Source: Micromonospora saelicesensis (GTDB lineage: Bacteria > Actinomycetota > Actinomycetes > Mycobacteriales > Micromonosporaceae). Taken from it: 64,000 bases of DNA. Positions 8,194-15,443 of this stretch are shown piece after piece. Position 1 is the first letter of the stretch. Each line of letters opens with the position of its first letter. The stretch covers positions 1-64,000 of the forward strand of contig NZ_FMCR01000011.1 in assembly GCF_900091575.1 (NCBI RefSeq), given 5' to 3'. Made by a program: the position numbers and the translations under genes. The notes beneath the pieces are model-generated. The model saw nothing but the letters and a program-made list of their open reading frames with translations, was not told where the DNA came from and did not search any database.

Positions 8194-8272
8194 CCACCAG
8201 CGCCCGGTCGATCGCGATCCGGGCTCACTTCACGGCTACACCGGGCGAGGCGTTCGTGGCACGCTGGCCGGC

Positions 8273-8881
8273 GTGAAAATCTATGCCGATCGGTTTCCGA
8301 CCGCCGCCCGTCAGCTGCTCACCGACCTGCTCGTCGTCGCCTGGGTGTACGCGGCGATCCGCGGCGCGCTGTGGCTGCACGACCTGGTGCAGAAGCTCGC
8401 CGTGCCGGGGCAGAAGTTGGAGGGCGCCGGCAGTGGGCTCGCCGACAACCTGGGCGACGCCGGCAGCAAGGTCGGCCGGGTGCCACTGGTCGGCGACGAA
8501 CTCACCGCACCGTTCCAGCGCGCCGCCGAGGCCGCCCGCTCGCTCGCCGACGCCGGGCGCGACCAGCAGCACCTGGTCGACCAACTCGCGCTGGCCCTCG
8601 CCGTCGCGGTGCTGATCTTCCCGCTCGGCATCGTGCTGTTCGGCTGGCTGCCGCTGCGGGTCCGTTGGATGCGCCGGGCCGGATCGGCGACGAAGCTGGC
8701 CGCCGGACCAGCCGGCCGGGACCTGCTCGCCCTACGCGCGCTGGCTACCCAGCCCTTGGGCAAACTGACCCGGATCGGTCCGGACGTCGCAGAGGCGTGG
8801 CGGCGCGGCGACGACGCGACCGTCGACGCCCTGGCCGCCCTGGAGCTGCGTCAACTCGGCCTACGCGGCCGGGGCCGCTGA
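8273..8881 (+). CDS. Two-span membrane protein, function unknown
   Basis: A 202-residue product starting with GTG. A hydrophobic segment at about 15-35 (LLTDLLVVAWVYAAIRGALWL) and another at about 103-127 (LALALAVAVLIFPLGIVLFGW) flank a roughly 65-residue Gly/Ala/Asp-rich extracytoplasmic stretch. A basic cytoplasmic C-terminal domain (RVRWMRRAGSATKL onward) follows. Proteins of this layout are common in the Micromonosporaceae and Streptomyces, but I do not recognise a characterised family. It is 79 bases downstream of zur and probably has its own promoter. Confidence 0.75.
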   Translation: MKIYADRFPTAARQLLTDLLVVAWVYAAIRGALWLHDLVQKLAVPGQKLEGAGSGLADNLGDAGSKVGRVPLVGDELTAPFQRAAEAARSLADAGRDQQHLVDQLALALAVAVLIFPLGIVLFGWLPLRVRWMRRAGSATKLAAGPAGRDLLALRALATQPLGKLTRIGPDVAEAWRRGDDATVDALAALELRQLGLRGRGR

Positions 8882-8933
8882 GGTCTTTCGCCGGCACGCC
8901 CGCCCGTCGGGGCAGCGCCACTCCGGTAAGCGA

Positions 8934-8950
8934 TATACCTCAGAGGTATA
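8934..8950 (+). promoter_or_regulatory. Perfect 17-bp palindrome over a TATAAA promoter element
   Basis: TATACCTCAGAGGTATA is a perfect dyad (8-1-8) whose right arm runs into TATAAAT (8947-8953), a likely -10 box. A further GTATAC half-site lies at 8965-8970. It is the most AT-rich island of the area, about 110 bases before the small membrane protein gene at 9059. The form fits a repressor operator. The cognate regulator is unknown and does not appear to be adjacent. Confidence 0.6.
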
Positions 8951-9058
8951 AATATGACTCCCTGGTATACGGCTCACGAGTACATGTCCACCCGAAAGGG
9001 CACCGAGAGCCGGCCGGGCGCAGGTTCAGCTCGACGAGGGTGTCGTTAAGGTCGTCGG

Positions 9059-9226
9059 GTGTTCTACTTCCTCGTCGTCATCGCCGTCCTGCTGCTCGGC
9101 TACGCCGCCGTTCTGGTCTCCTTCGTCCGCCGGGGCAAGAAGATCCCACCCGCGGCGTACCTGGCCCTGGCCGGGCTCAACGGTCTGATCCTGGCGGGAG
9201 TGCTGGCCTGGGCGGTCTCCCGCTGA
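9059..9226 (+). CDS. Small two-span membrane protein, 55 residues
   Basis: A GTG at 9059 opens a 55-residue frame ending at TGA 9224-9226. Residues about 1-20 (FYFLVVIAVLLLGYAAVLVS) and 35-52 (AYLALAGLNGLILAGVLAWA) are hydrophobic helices joined by a basic turn, FVRRGKKIPP. A AAGG site lies 8-11 bases before the start. Codon use is strongly G/C in third positions, like real genes here. I do not recognise the family. The upstream palindrome at 8934 suggests controlled expression. Confidence 0.7.
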   Translation: MFYFLVVIAVLLLGYAAVLVSFVRRGKKIPPAAYLALAGLNGLILAGVLAWAVSR

Positions 9227-9240
9227 CCGACAGCGCCGAC

Positions 9241-9284
9241 CCGCGCGGCGGCGAGCCCGCGCGGCGGCGAGCCCGCGCGGCGCG
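9241..9284. repeat. Short GC-rich tandem repeat (16-bp unit)
   Basis: CCGCGCGGCGGCGAGC occurs at 9241-9256 and 9257-9272, followed by a partial third copy to about 9284. It sits between the small membrane gene and the end of the acyl-CoA dehydrogenase gene. It is probably slippage-prone DNA, and its GCGCGG palindromes may help transcription stop. Confidence 0.7.
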
Positions 9285-9286
9285 GT

Positions 9287-11284
9287 TTACGGCTTTGGCG
9301 GGATGCGGCGGCGGACGTCCTCGGCGGTGGACGGGCCGGGCGACCAGCGGGCCACCCAGGGCAGCTCCTCGGACGGGGTGAGCACGCCCTCCTCCAGGCC
9401 CGCGTAGCGGCCGGCGAGGATGCGCTTCGCGGCGGCGCTGTCGACCGAGTCGGTGTTGTCCCAGAGTGCGGCGAACAGGGCGTCCACCCGCACCCGCGCC
9501 TGCCGGCAGAACAGGTCGGCCAGCTCGACGTTCTCCGGGCGGCTGTCCCGTTCGGCGGAGGCCCGGACGCAGACCGCGGACATCGCGAACAACTCGGCGC
9601 CGATGTCCACCACCCGACCGAGGAACGCCTGCTTACGCTCCATCTTCCCCTGCCAGCGGGACATCGCGTAGAACGTCGACCGGGCCAGCTTGCGCGACGA
9701 ACGCTCCACCTGGCGCAGGTGCGCGGCGAGCGGGCCGAACTCGGCGTACGCCGAAGGGCTCTGCCCCCGACCGACGGCGAGGGTGGGCAGCCACTTCGCG
9801 TAGAAGGCGCCCGCTCGCGCGCCGGCTCGGGCCTTGCGGCCCAGCCCCGCGTCCGGGTCGATGATGTCGCCGGCCACCGACAGGTGGGCGTCGACCGCCT
9901 CCCGCGCGATCAGCAGGTGCATGATCTCGGTGGACCCCTCGAAGATCCGGTTGATCCGCAGGTCGCGCAGCATCTGCTCGACGGCGGCCGGGCGTTCGCC
10001 GCGGGCGGCCAGTGAGTCGGCCGTCTCGTAGCCGCGCCCACCCCGGATCTGGATCAGCTCGTCGGCGATCTTCCAGGCCATCTCGCTGGCGTACAGCTTG
10101 ACCAGTGCCGCCTCGATCCGGATGTCGTTGCGGTCGTCGTCGGCGAGCAGGCAGCAGAGGTCGAGCATCGTCTCCATGCCGTACGTGGTGGCGGCGATGA
10201 AGGAGAGCTTCTGCGCTACCGCCTCGTGCTCACCGACCGGCCGTCCCCACTGGACCCGGTCGGCGGCCCACCCCCGGGCCACGTTCAACGCCCACTTGCC
10301 GGCGCCCACGCACATGGCCGGCAGTGAGAGCCGGCCGGTGTTCAGAGTGGTCAGGGCGATCTTCAGCCCCTTGCCCTCGCCACCGATGACGTTCTCGGCG
10401 GGGACGATCACGTCGTGGAACCGGGTCAGGCTGTTCTCCAGGCCGCGCAGGCCGATGAACTCGTTGCGCCGCTCGACAGTGATGCCGGGGCTGTCGCCGT
10501 CCACCACGAACGCGGTGATACCGCCCCGACGTCCATCCGTGGCCGGCACGCGGGCCATCACCACCAGCAGGGTGGCCACGATGCCGTTGGTGGCCCAGAG
10601 CTTCACCCCGTTGAGCCGGTAACCGGTGCCGTCCTCGGTCGGCTCCGCGATGGTGGCCAGCCGGGCCGGGTCGGAGCCGACGTCCGGCTCGGTGAGCAGG
10701 AACGCGGACACCTCGCCCGCGGCGAGCCGGGGCAGGAAGCGTTGCTTCTGCTCGGCGGTGCCGAACATCTTCAGTGGCTGCGGCACCCCGATCGACTGGT
10801 GCGCCGAGAGCAGCGCGCCGATGGCCGGGCTGACCGAGCCGGCCAGCATGAGCGCCCGGCAGTAGTGCAGGTTGCTCAGCCCGAGCCCGCCGTACTTGCG
10901 GTCGATCTTCATGCCGAACGCGCCGAGGTCGGCCAGGCCGTGGAACACCGAGTCGGGTATCGACGCGTCCCGCTCGATGGCCTCACCATCAACCTCGGAG
11001 GTCAGGAAGGCGCGGAACCGACCAAGGAACTCCTCCGCGCGAGCCACGTCGTCCGGATCGGATCGGGGCCACGGGTCGATCAGGTCGAGCCGGAACCGGC
11101 CGAGGAACAACTCCTTGCCGAAGCTGGGTCGGTCCCAGGTGGACTCCCGGGCGGCCTCGGCGACCTGCCGGGCCTCCTTCTCGGTGACCTGCCCCGCTTC
11201 CGCGGGCAGCGGCGCGGCGGAACCGGCGGTGGTTTCGGAGTCGGGGCCTTCCGGTGCCGGTCGGCCATCCTGCGTCGTGGTCAC
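9287..11284 (-). CDS. Acyl-CoA dehydrogenase, long (VLCAD/FadE-like) form
   Basis: A flavin enzyme introducing a trans-2,3 double bond into acyl-CoA. At 665 residues it is longer than the usual 380, with an extra C-terminal helical domain of about 200 residues as in VLCAD/ACAD9-type enzymes. Seen in order: a polar start; DLGAFGMKIDRKYGGLGLS; the FAD/substrate region FLLTEPDVGSDPARL (about 195-209); KLWATNG; IGLRGLENSLTRFHDVIVP (about 284-302); and the C-terminal RDLRINRIFEGSTEIMHLLIA (about 440-460). In related enzymes the base is a Glu in this EGSTEI region. A basic, Arg/Lys-rich tail suggests membrane or partner contact. No electron-transfer gene lies nearby. Confidence 0.92.
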   Translation of the reverse strand: MTTTQDGRPAPEGPDSETTAGSAAPLPAEAGQVTEKEARQVAEAARESTWDRPSFGKELFLGRFRLDLIDPWPRSDPDDVARAEEFLGRFRAFLTSEVDGEAIERDASIPDSVFHGLADLGAFGMKIDRKYGGLGLSNLHYCRALMLAGSVSPAIGALLSAHQSIGVPQPLKMFGTAEQKQRFLPRLAAGEVSAFLLTEPDVGSDPARLATIAEPTEDGTGYRLNGVKLWATNGIVATLLVVMARVPATDGRRGGITAFVVDGDSPGITVERRNEFIGLRGLENSLTRFHDVIVPAENVIGGEGKGLKIALTTLNTGRLSLPAMCVGAGKWALNVARGWAADRVQWGRPVGEHEAVAQKLSFIAATTYGMETMLDLCCLLADDDRNDIRIEAALVKLYASEMAWKIADELIQIRGGRGYETADSLAARGERPAAVEQMLRDLRINRIFEGSTEIMHLLIAREAVDAHLSVAGDIIDPDAGLGRKARAGARAGAFYAKWLPTLAVGRGQSPSAYAEFGPLAAHLRQVERSSRKLARSTFYAMSRWQGKMERKQAFLGRVVDIGAELFAMSAVCVRASAERDSRPENVELADLFCRQARVRVDALFAALWDNTDSVDSAAAKRILAGRYAGLEEGVLTPSEELPWVARWSPGPSTAEDVRRRIPPKP

Positions 11285-11336
11285 GGCTGCCCCCTCGAAG
11301 CTCGGTGCGGCTGTTCGACGTGCGCGACTACCGCCA

Positions 11337-11367
11337 CGCTACCCCCGGTTGTTACCCAGGGGTAGCG
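11337..11367 (-). terminator. Inverted repeat between the DUF6328 and dehydrogenase genes
   Basis: CGCTACCCC (11337-11345) pairs with GGGGTAGCG (11359-11367), loop 13 bases. It lies 20 bases past the stop of the gene at 11388 and 53 bases before the dehydrogenase start. It could therefore end the first or act as an operator (TetR/FadR-like dyad) for the second. The sequence does not decide between the two. Confidence 0.45.
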
Positions 11368-11387
11368 CTGCGTGAAGATCGACGCGG

Positions 11388-11891
11388 TCAGCGACCGTTG
11401 ATGGTGTCCGGGTCGTCGTCATCGTCGTCGATGTCGTCCTCACCCCAGTTGCGTCGGGCGAACGGCAGGGCCACCCAGAACGTGAGGAACCAGATTCCGG
11501 CCAGGGCGCTGAGCACGAAGGCGATCGGCCGGTCCAGCACGAAGTCGGTGATCAGCAGCACCGCGCTGACCATCGCGATCAGCATGAAGGCGAGGCCGCC
11601 GGTGGCCATCCGGTGCGCGAAGCGGACCAGCTCCGGTTTGCGCCCCTGCCGGAACAGCGCCCGGTGGAACGCCACCGGCGAGATGATCAGTGCGGTGGCG
11701 GCGGCCGCCGCGAGCAACGCCACGATGTAGACGTCGCGCTGGAACTCCGTGGTCTCGGTGAACCCGTTACTGAACGGCAGGGTGAGCAGGAAGGCGAAGA
11801 GGATCTGCACGCCGGTCTGAGCGACCCGCAACTCCTGCAGCAGGTCGGCGAAGTTGCGCTGCCAGCGCTGCTTCTCGGTCTCCTTGGACAC
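11388..11891 (-). CDS. DUF6328 family four-span membrane protein
   Basis: A 167-residue integral membrane protein. An amphipathic start (ETEKQRWQRNFADLLQELRVAQTGVQILFAFLLTLPF) leads into about four hydrophobic spans at roughly 26-44, 58-80, 98-118 and 122-145, with a very acidic C-terminal tail (EDDIDDDDDD). The N-terminal LLQELRV...G.Q...AFLL pattern is typical of the widespread actinobacterial family DUF6328, whose function is unknown. The start is GTG at 11891, with GGAGGTAG about 5-12 bases upstream. It seems to be transcribed alone. Confidence 0.85.
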   Translation of the reverse strand: MSKETEKQRWQRNFADLLQELRVAQTGVQILFAFLLTLPFSNGFTETTEFQRDVYIVALLAAAAATALIISPVAFHRALFRQGRKPELVRFAHRMATGGLAFMLIAMVSAVLLITDFVLDRPIAFVLSALAGIWFLTFWVALPFARRNWGEDDIDDDDDDPDTINGR

Positions 11892-12030
11892 GCGCTACCT
11901 CCGGTGAGACGCTACTGCCGGCGGTCCCGGCCGCCGGCAGCAACGCCAATGCCCCACCCGGCCGAGCGCGAAACAGGTTCACGACATCGGCCGTTCATCG
12001 CGGCGACGTATCTCCGCCGCCAGCACCATG

Positions 12031-12780
12031 TCAGGAGCCGCGTCGGATCCGGCCCGCGTACCGCGCTTCCAGCTCGTTGTTGTGCGCGTCGCCGTCCGGG
12101 ATGTTCGCCGACAGGTAGACCGGGGGCCGCTCCCCCGCCGCCAGCAACCGCGCCACCACCTCCACTGTCACCTGCTGCGCCAGCAGCGCCGCGGTGATCG
12201 AGGAGACCGCGCCGACCGCGCCGCCACCAGGCAGGGGCAGCGTCGCGTCGCCGTACGGCGCGCCGTTGTCGAGCACCACGTCGGCGAGGTCGCTCAGCTT
12301 GCGCCCGGACGGGTGCCGGGAGGCCATCCGGCCGGAGTGCCGCGCCGAGGTGATCGCCACCAACCCGTGACCGTGCTCCTTCACCAGCGTGGCGAACTCC
12401 ACCATCGCGCCGTTGACCCCGGAGTTCGAGGCGAGCACGAAGACGTCGGTGGGGCGCACCGGGGCCAGCTCGTAGAGGCGGTGCGCGACGGCCGGGTCCC
12501 GTTCCAGCAGCGGGCCGAGCCGGTCGGCCGGTTCGCCGCCGAGCAGCACCAGGTCGCGTAGCGCGATCCGGTTGGTCGGCACCAGACCGCCCGCCCGTCC
12601 GGCGATCTCCATGGCGAGGGCCTCCGAGTGCCCGGTGCCGAACGCGTGCACCACGCCGTCGGCTCGGACGGCCTCGGCGATCAGGTCGGCGGCCCGCCCC
12701 ACCGCCTCCCGCTGACTGGCGGCCACCCGGCCGATCGTCTCGGTCACCACGGCCAGGTAGTCCTCGGCACTCACCGTCAT
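12031..12780 (-). CDS. SIS-domain sugar-phosphate binding protein (UPF0309-like)
   Basis: A 249-residue SIS (sugar isomerase) domain protein. VVHAFGTGHSEALAMEIAGRAGG (about 43-65) and TDVFVLASNSGVNGAMVEFA (about 110-129) contain the phosphosugar-binding Ser/Thr loops. An NGAPYGDATLPLPGG segment near 171 is typical of the UPF0309/YckF-like group. Such proteins bind or isomerise phosphorylated amino sugars, or sense them. The ATG at 12780 overlaps the stop of the AAC(3)-type gene (ATGA), so it is the last gene of a three-gene minus-strand operon. The substrate is not known. Confidence 0.88.
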   Translation of the reverse strand: MTVSAEDYLAVVTETIGRVAASQREAVGRAADLIAEAVRADGVVHAFGTGHSEALAMEIAGRAGGLVPTNRIALRDLVLLGGEPADRLGPLLERDPAVAHRLYELAPVRPTDVFVLASNSGVNGAMVEFATLVKEHGHGLVAITSARHSGRMASRHPSGRKLSDLADVVLDNGAPYGDATLPLPGGGAVGAVSSITAALLAQQVTVEVVARLLAAGERPPVYLSANIPDGDAHNNELEARYAGRIRRGS

Positions 12781-13583
12781 ACGTCCTCCGTCGTTCGATT
12801 ACGAGCCAGCCAGCGAACCGCGAAGTCGACCGCCGCCCGCTGGCGCATCAACCTGCCGGTCCCGGTGCCGACCGGTGCGGTGCGTACCGCTCCGGTGGCC
12901 TCCAGGTCCCGGCCCAACGCGGCGAAGTCGTCCGCGTCGAGTCGTACGTCCTGCCACCACACCCATTCCCGACCACCGTCGGCGGTACGCACGGCAGCAC
13001 CGATCCGCTCCCGGGGCGAGCCGGGGCGGCGGTACTCGGCCAGGTGCAGCGAGGTGCTCACCGAGTGGTCCACGCCGAGCAGCAACACGTCGGCGTCGAG
13101 GTCGTAGAGGCGAGCCAGCGGGGAGCCCTCGCCGAGCATGTCGGCCACTGTGTGCCCGGCCACCACCTGCTCGGCGGCCGGACCGAGGGCGGCGAACGAC
13201 ACGTGCGGATGGGAGCTGCGCAGTGCACCGGGCCAGCCGCGGACCGTCTCGGCGAGCACACCCATGAACCGGCTCGGCGTGACCGCCGGGTCGAAGCCCG
13301 GCATCTCCGAGCGGATCAGCGGCCACCAGTCCGCCGGCACCGGCGGGTTGCGCCACTGCGCGGGGTCGCTGTTGTCGGGCGTGTGGGTGGGCACGACGAT
13401 CGTGCCGTCCGGGCCGAGCGCGTCACGCAGGGCGAGCACCACCGCGTGCGGGCCGCCGCTGACGAAGCCCAGCGGACGCAGCGAGGCGTGCACCAGCAGC
13501 GTCGCGCCGGGGCGTACGCCCAGCACCCGCAGCTGCGCGGCGATCGAGCGACGGCTGCCCGGCCCGCTGGCGTCCGTCGTCAC
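12777..13583 (-). CDS. AAC(3)-family N-acetyltransferase
   Basis: Belongs to the aminoglycoside 3-N-acetyltransferase family, which transfers acetyl from acetyl-CoA to an amino sugar. In 268 residues: TLLVHASLRPLGFVSGG (about 23-39), ALRDALGPDGTIVVPTHTPDNSDP (about 44-67), the SRFMGVLAETVRGWPGALRSSHPHVSFAALG region (about 96-126) with the conserved HP...S pattern, and LLLGVDHSVSTSLHLAEYR (about 156-174), which carries the conserved His. The GTG at 13583 has GAGGGA upstream, and longer starts run into the preceding gene. The operon partners (hydrolase, SIS) hint at an amino-sugar substrate. Resistance to a drug is possible but not shown. Confidence 0.87.
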   Translation of the reverse strand: MTTDASGPGSRRSIAAQLRVLGVRPGATLLVHASLRPLGFVSGGPHAVVLALRDALGPDGTIVVPTHTPDNSDPAQWRNPPVPADWWPLIRSEMPGFDPAVTPSRFMGVLAETVRGWPGALRSSHPHVSFAALGPAAEQVVAGHTVADMLGEGSPLARLYDLDADVLLLGVDHSVSTSLHLAEYRRPGSPRERIGAAVRTADGGREWVWWQDVRLDADDFAALGRDLEATGAVRTAPVGTGTGRLMRQRAAVDFAVRWLARNRTTEDV

Positions 13584-13612
13584 GATGGCTTTCCCTCGCG
13601 GACCCGCACGGC

Positions 13613-14443
13613 TCAGGCCGTTTCGCCGGCTCGGGCCAGGATCGCCTCGGCGAGCGGGGCCGGCGCCGCGTCCGGGATCCAGTGACTCACCCCGGGCAGC
13701 TGCACGAAGCGGTAGTCCCCGGTGACGTTCTGCGCGCACGCCTCGGCGGCGGTCCGGCCGATGGCGACGTCGCGGTCACTCCAGACGTACGTGGTGGGCA
13801 CCGCCACCGGGCCGACGGCGGCCAGGTCGGCGCGGGACATCGCCCGGTACCAGTTCAGCGCGGCCGTGAGCGCACCCGGCTCGCGCATCGGGTCGGCGTA
13901 CCGGTTCACCCGGGACGTGTCGCCCACCCCGCCGAGCAGCTTGCGCAGCGCGGTGGCGTGCCACGCCAGCAGCACCTTCTCCGCCTTGTCGGGCTTGCGG
14001 AACAGCGCGATGTACGACGAGCGGGCCTTCTGTTGGGCGTCGGCGCTCAGGGCGTGCGCCATGGCCGCCGGATGCGGTACGGACACCGCGGTCAGCGTGT
14101 GCACCCGCTCGGGGTGCCCGGCGGCAACCGCCCAGGCCACGATCGCGCCCCAGTCGTGGCCGACCAGGTGCACGGCGTCCAACCCGAGCGCGTCGAGCAC
14201 CGCCACCACGTCGGTGACGAGTTCGGGGATCCGGTAGTCGGCCACCGCCGTCGGCCGGGCGCCGGGTGAGTAGCCGCGCTGGTCCAGCGCGTACGTGCGC
14301 AGCCCACCCGCGTGCAGCGCCGGCACCACGTCGTCCCACTCGCCGCTGTGCTGGGGGAAACCGTGCAGCAGCAGGACGGGTACGCCGTCCGTCGGACCGC
14401 CGACGGTCACCTCGAACGTGAAGCCTCGCGCATCAACCCGCAT
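13613..14443 (-). CDS. Alpha/beta hydrolase, epoxide-hydrolase-like
   Basis: A 276-residue alpha/beta hydrolase. The oxyanion-hole motif LLLHGFPQHSGEWDDV (about 24-39), ALDQRGYSPGARP (about 52-64) and the nucleophile elbow VGHDWGAIVAW (about 95-105, Asp nucleophile) match soluble epoxide hydrolases and haloalkane dehalogenases. The acid may lie in VWSDRDVAIG (about 226) and the His is in PGVSHWIPD (about 254). The ATG at 14443 gives the family N terminus. It is the first gene of the operon continuing into the acetyltransferase (29-base gap) and the SIS gene. Confidence 0.88.
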   Translation of the reverse strand: MRVDARGFTFEVTVGGPTDGVPVLLLHGFPQHSGEWDDVVPALHAGGLRTYALDQRGYSPGARPTAVADYRIPELVTDVVAVLDALGLDAVHLVGHDWGAIVAWAVAAGHPERVHTLTAVSVPHPAAMAHALSADAQQKARSSYIALFRKPDKAEKVLLAWHATALRKLLGGVGDTSRVNRYADPMREPGALTAALNWYRAMSRADLAAVGPVAVPTTYVWSDRDVAIGRTAAEACAQNVTGDYRFVQLPGVSHWIPDAAPAPLAEAILARAGETA

Positions 14444-14554
14444 GATCGGAAGCGTACCCAGCCGGCGGTCGGCCGGTCGCTCCCGCAGGTCACGCGGATG
14501 CCCTGCTGGGCCCACGCCCCCGGTCGGTGTTAGCGTCAGCGAGACAACTTCATA

Positions 14555-14640
<86 letters not shown>

Positions 14641-14729
14641 CGGTCGACCTCCAGCCGCGCCGCAGTCCGGTGCCACCGGACGCGGCGTGCGTCTTCTCCT
14701 GGTTCGCACTCACGAACTGGGAGCAACAC

Positions 14730-15323
14730 ATGAAATCCACCACCGACACACACCGTTGGCGCACCATCGACATCGTGGTCGCCTCGGTGATCGCGGTCGC
14801 CTTCGGCGTCATCTTCTGGGCCTGGGGCCTGGTCTGGAGCGCCACCGAGGGCGCGTTCGCCTTCTTCCCGCCGGCGCAGACGCTGCTCTACGGCGTCTGG
14901 CTGATGCCGGCGGTGATCGGTGGGCTCGTCATCCGCAAGCCCGGCGCCGCGCTCTACTGCGAGACCGTGGCCGCGGTCCTGTCCGCGCTGCTGGGCAGCC
15001 AGTGGGCCGGCACGGTGATCCCACAGGGCATCGTGCAGGGCATCGGCGCCGAGCTGGCCTTCGCCGCCTTCCGGTACCGGTCGTTCCGGCTGCCGACCGC
15101 GGTGTTCGCGGGCGCGCTGACCGGCCTCAGCGCCGCACTGTTCGACTTCTTCGTCTGGAACGTCGACTACGCGCTGACCGACTACCGCATCCCGTACGCG
15201 CTGCTCACCATCGTCAGCGCCACCGTGATCGCCGGCCTGGGCGGCTGGCTGCTGACGAACGCCCTGGCCAACACCGGCGTCCTGGACCGCTTCCCAGCAG
15301 GCCGAAACCGAGCCCTGATCTAG
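14730..15323 (+). CDS. ykoE: ECF transporter S component for thiamine or its pyrimidine precursor (YkoE-type)
   Basis: The substrate-binding membrane subunit of an ECF importer, 197 residues with about five to six spans. The start TDTHRWRTIDIVVASVIAVAFGVIFWAWGLVW, then YGVWLMPAVIGGLVIRKPGAALYCETVAAVLSALLGSQWA, and a Phe/Trp/Asp-rich FDFFVWNVDYALTDYRIPY stretch (about 135-155), match YkoE-family proteins, which bind hydroxymethylpyrimidine or thiamine. It is the first gene after the TPP riboswitch. The ATG at 14730 has a GGGAG site 6-10 bases upstream. A long hairpin separates it from the ATPase gene. Confidence 0.94.
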   Translation: MKSTTDTHRWRTIDIVVASVIAVAFGVIFWAWGLVWSATEGAFAFFPPAQTLLYGVWLMPAVIGGLVIRKPGAALYCETVAAVLSALLGSQWAGTVIPQGIVQGIGAELAFAAFRYRSFRLPTAVFAGALTGLSAALFDFFVWNVDYALTDYRIPYALLTIVSATVIAGLGGWLLTNALANTGVLDRFPAGRNRALI

Positions 15324-15339
15324 CCCCCACCCACTCGCG

Positions 15340-15397
15340 TTGATCAAGAGGTTTGCGTCAACGGAAGGCGATTTCCTGACGCAAACCTCTTGATCAA
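15340..15397. repeat. Perfect 21-bp inverted repeat between ykoE and ykoD
   Basis: TTGATCAAGAGGTTTGCGTCA (15340-15360) is exactly complementary to 15377-15397. Inside the loop, GGAA and TTCC extend the stem by four more pairs after a bulge. No T-tract follows. It lies inside an apparent operon, 16 bases after the ykoE stop, so it may attenuate or process the transcript so that the S component is made in excess. It may also be an inserted palindromic repeat. Confidence 0.9.
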
Positions 15398-15443
15398 CCG
15401 GGGATAGGCGGGGGCGCGCGGTTGGGTGGGAGGGGGTGGGTTG

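Noticed and set aside
8954..9049. A 31-codon frame starting in the TATAAATATG element before the 55-residue gene.
   Set aside because: It starts inside the likely -10 box, so the transcript would begin after its ATG. It has no ribosome site.
12777..13583. Calling the AAC(3)-family gene an antibiotic resistance gene.
   Set aside because: Only family membership is visible. The operon context suggests another substrate, and no drug cluster lies nearby.
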